A stretch of 6,174 nt of DNA from Candidatus Eiseniibacteriota bacterium. GTDB lineage: Bacteria > Eisenbacteria > RBG-16-71-46 > JAGVPR01. Within the stretch, counting starts at the first letter, position 1. Each line of letters begins with the position of its first letter. Both the position numbers and the translations under genes were made by a program. The notes below the pieces were generated by a model, which searched no databases, was not told where the DNA came from, and worked only from the letters and a program-made list of their open reading frames with translations. Shown piece by piece: positions 4,879 through 6,174 of this stretch. The DNA lies in NCBI GenBank assembly GCA_020052115.1, contig JAGVPR010000069.1, positions 1 to 6,174 of the forward strand. Reading direction: 5' to 3'.

Positions 4879-6174
4879 ATGAGACGCACACCAGTAGGGA
4901 TGATCCGCGGCGAAGAGGGCTTCGCCCTGTTCACGGTCACGGCATTCGTGCTCGTACAGATCATCAGCGGGCTCGCGTACTTCGCACTGGTCTCGTACGA
5001 GACGAAGGGGGCGCTCCGCCGCCAGGACTCCAGCGAGGCGTTCTACCTCGCGGACGGCGCGATCGAGCGAGCGAGGGCGAAGTTCCTCTCGGACATCGCC
5101 TGGCGCACGGGCTGGAACGGAGTGAAAGCCGGCCGCGGCACGTACGACCTCGCGGTGAAGGACACACTCTTCGAGGGCGAGAGTGTCGTGAAGCTCGTGT
5201 CCACGGGACGCGTGGGCTTGGCCAGCAGGCGGATCGAGGTCATCGCCGACGTCTCACCGAGCGCCGAGTACCTGACGATGCTGATCGGAGGGAAGGGCAC
5301 CGCGACCGGAAACCTCTGCGTCAACGGAGCGATCCACATCAACGGCACGGACAATCTCAGCGCTCATCTCGAATGCGGCCCGCGCCTGACGAGCGGCTTC
5401 AAGATCACCCCGCCGCCGATCTATACGGACCCCGGGCACTTCCCGGACGCGACCTACTACTACGTCATGGGATGCAAGGTCGGGCTTGCCTACAAGGCCA
5501 AGGTGTACGACCGGTACATGAACGACATCACGGCGAGCACCACCGACCTCGCGGGCAAGGTCAGCTACGCCGCATCATCGAAGACCTACACCTTCTCGTT
5601 CACCGCGAACGGGGACGTGAACAAGTACTTCAACGAGACGACCGGGTTCTTCAAGCGGACCGGATCCGACGTGGCGGTCGTCGTCAACTTCGGAGAGCCC
5701 ATTACGAACCCGCCGGAGACGAAGAGCGCGGTCGTGTTCTCCGACCCAAGTGCGACCACGCTGGCGACGACGATCATCAATGCCCGCTTCACGGGCGTCA
5801 CGGTGGCGGATCGCGCGAATCCGAACTTCTGGACCGGCGCGGCGCTGCAGGTCAAGCAGATCACGTTCGCGCCGAAGACGGGGATCGCGGCGATCTGCTA
5901 CGACCTCACGAGGCAGGGGAGCTCGCGCGTCAGCATCGGGACCTCGAGCTGGCCGGCTCTCCTCTGCGTCATGCGGGACGTGTCGGGGATCAACTCCAAC
6001 TTCGAACTGACCGGTGCTGCGATCATCCTGCGGAACTGGACCAGCACCGGCGGGCCGGCTCTGACGTACAACAGAGGCTTCGTGGCGCGGCTGCCGGCCT
6101 ACCTGCGGGATGGAGTCGGCTCGGGCGTCTCGGGCACGCTGCGGGTCGCCCGATGGCGCGAGGTCCCGGCCTAG
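4879..6174 (+). CDS. PilX-like type IV pilus minor pilin (prepilin-type signal)
   Basis: Complete 431-residue protein whose stop codon is the last triplet of the window. It begins with a short basic leader and a prepilin peptidase site, RGEEG|FALFT (cleavage between G14 and F15). A 24-residue hydrophobic helix follows (15-38), then the segment SSEAFYLADGAIERARAKF (51-69), which matches the PilX-type pattern of (Q/E)AFYxAEAGIERA. Position +5 of the mature protein is Thr19, not the Glu5 of major pilins, as in PilX/GspK-type minor pilins thought to sit at or near the tip. The long periplasmic or surface part (about 130-431) is rich in Thr, Gly, Ala and Asn, contains five cysteines (147, 166, 199, 340, 363), and has repeated G/N-rich beta-like stretches such as GNLCVNGAIHING (144-156). 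It ends in LPAYLR...RVARWREVP, a tail I associate with long PilX-like proteins. Likely role: pilus assembly or adhesion. No other pilus genes are visible; it is divergent from the signalling operon. Confidence 0.8.
   Translation: MRRTPVGMIRGEEGFALFTVTAFVLVQIISGLAYFALVSYETKGALRRQDSSEAFYLADGAIERARAKFLSDIAWRTGWNGVKAGRGTYDLAVKDTLFEGESVVKLVSTGRVGLASRRIEVIADVSPSAEYLTMLIGGKGTATGNLCVNGAIHINGTDNLSAHLECGPRLTSGFKITPPPIYTDPGHFPDATYYYVMGCKVGLAYKAKVYDRYMNDITASTTDLAGKVSYAASSKTYTFSFTANGDVNKYFNETTGFFKRTGSDVAVVVNFGEPITNPPETKSAVVFSDPSATTLATTIINARFTGVTVADRANPNFWTGAALQVKQITFAPKTGIAAICYDLTRQGSSRVSIGTSSWPALLCVMRDVSGINSNFELTGAAIILRNWTSTGGPALTYNRGFVARLPAYLRDGVGSGVSGTLRVARWREVPA

Overview
The window looks like chromosomal DNA from a Gram-negative bacterium with high GC (about two thirds G+C by eye). 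An outer membrane is implied by a TolQ-type gene and by a type IV pilus minor-pilin-like gene. The two-component and c-di-GMP architectures resemble those of deltaproteobacteria-like lineages or poorly cultured phyla, but the phylum cannot be fixed from this sequence alone.

Layout. Four genes lie on the minus strand and read leftward. They are a receiver-GGDEF response regulator (4434..3502), a very large membrane histidine kinase fused to a C-terminal HD-GYP-like domain (3487..872), a stand-alone CheY-like receiver (855..457), and the 5' part of a TolQ/ExbB-family gene (306..1, running out of the window). The first three are separated by only 14 and 16 bases and each has a Shine-Dalgarno sequence, so they very probably form one operon. 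TolQ is set off by 150 bases containing a GC-rich hairpin. A 444-base divergent intergenic region (4435..4878) separates these from a plus-strand gene (4879..6174) encoding a long PilX-like protein with a type III prepilin signal. The intergenic region carries a good minus-strand promoter candidate that would give the operon a leader of about 340 nt.

How the genes may work together. The histidine kinase has all its catalytic boxes and two GAF sensor domains. It is flanked by two receivers whose Asp, Thr/Ser and Lys residues sit at identical positions, so it is the natural phosphodonor for both. One receiver drives a GGDEF domain that could make c-di-GMP. The kinase itself ends in an HD-GYP domain, the family that breaks c-di-GMP down, but its signature HD is HE and the following GK is GM, so it may be altered or inactive. 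The GGDEF domain is also off-consensus (GGDDF, no RxxD inhibitory site). The operon is therefore best read as a compact signalling module tied to c-di-GMP, with the adjacent pilin-like gene as a plausible but unproven surface output. The most notable points are the kinase/HD-GYP fusion with its altered active site, the atypical cyclase beside it, and the long divergent leader. I found no RNA genes, CRISPR arrays, insertion sequences or integration sites.
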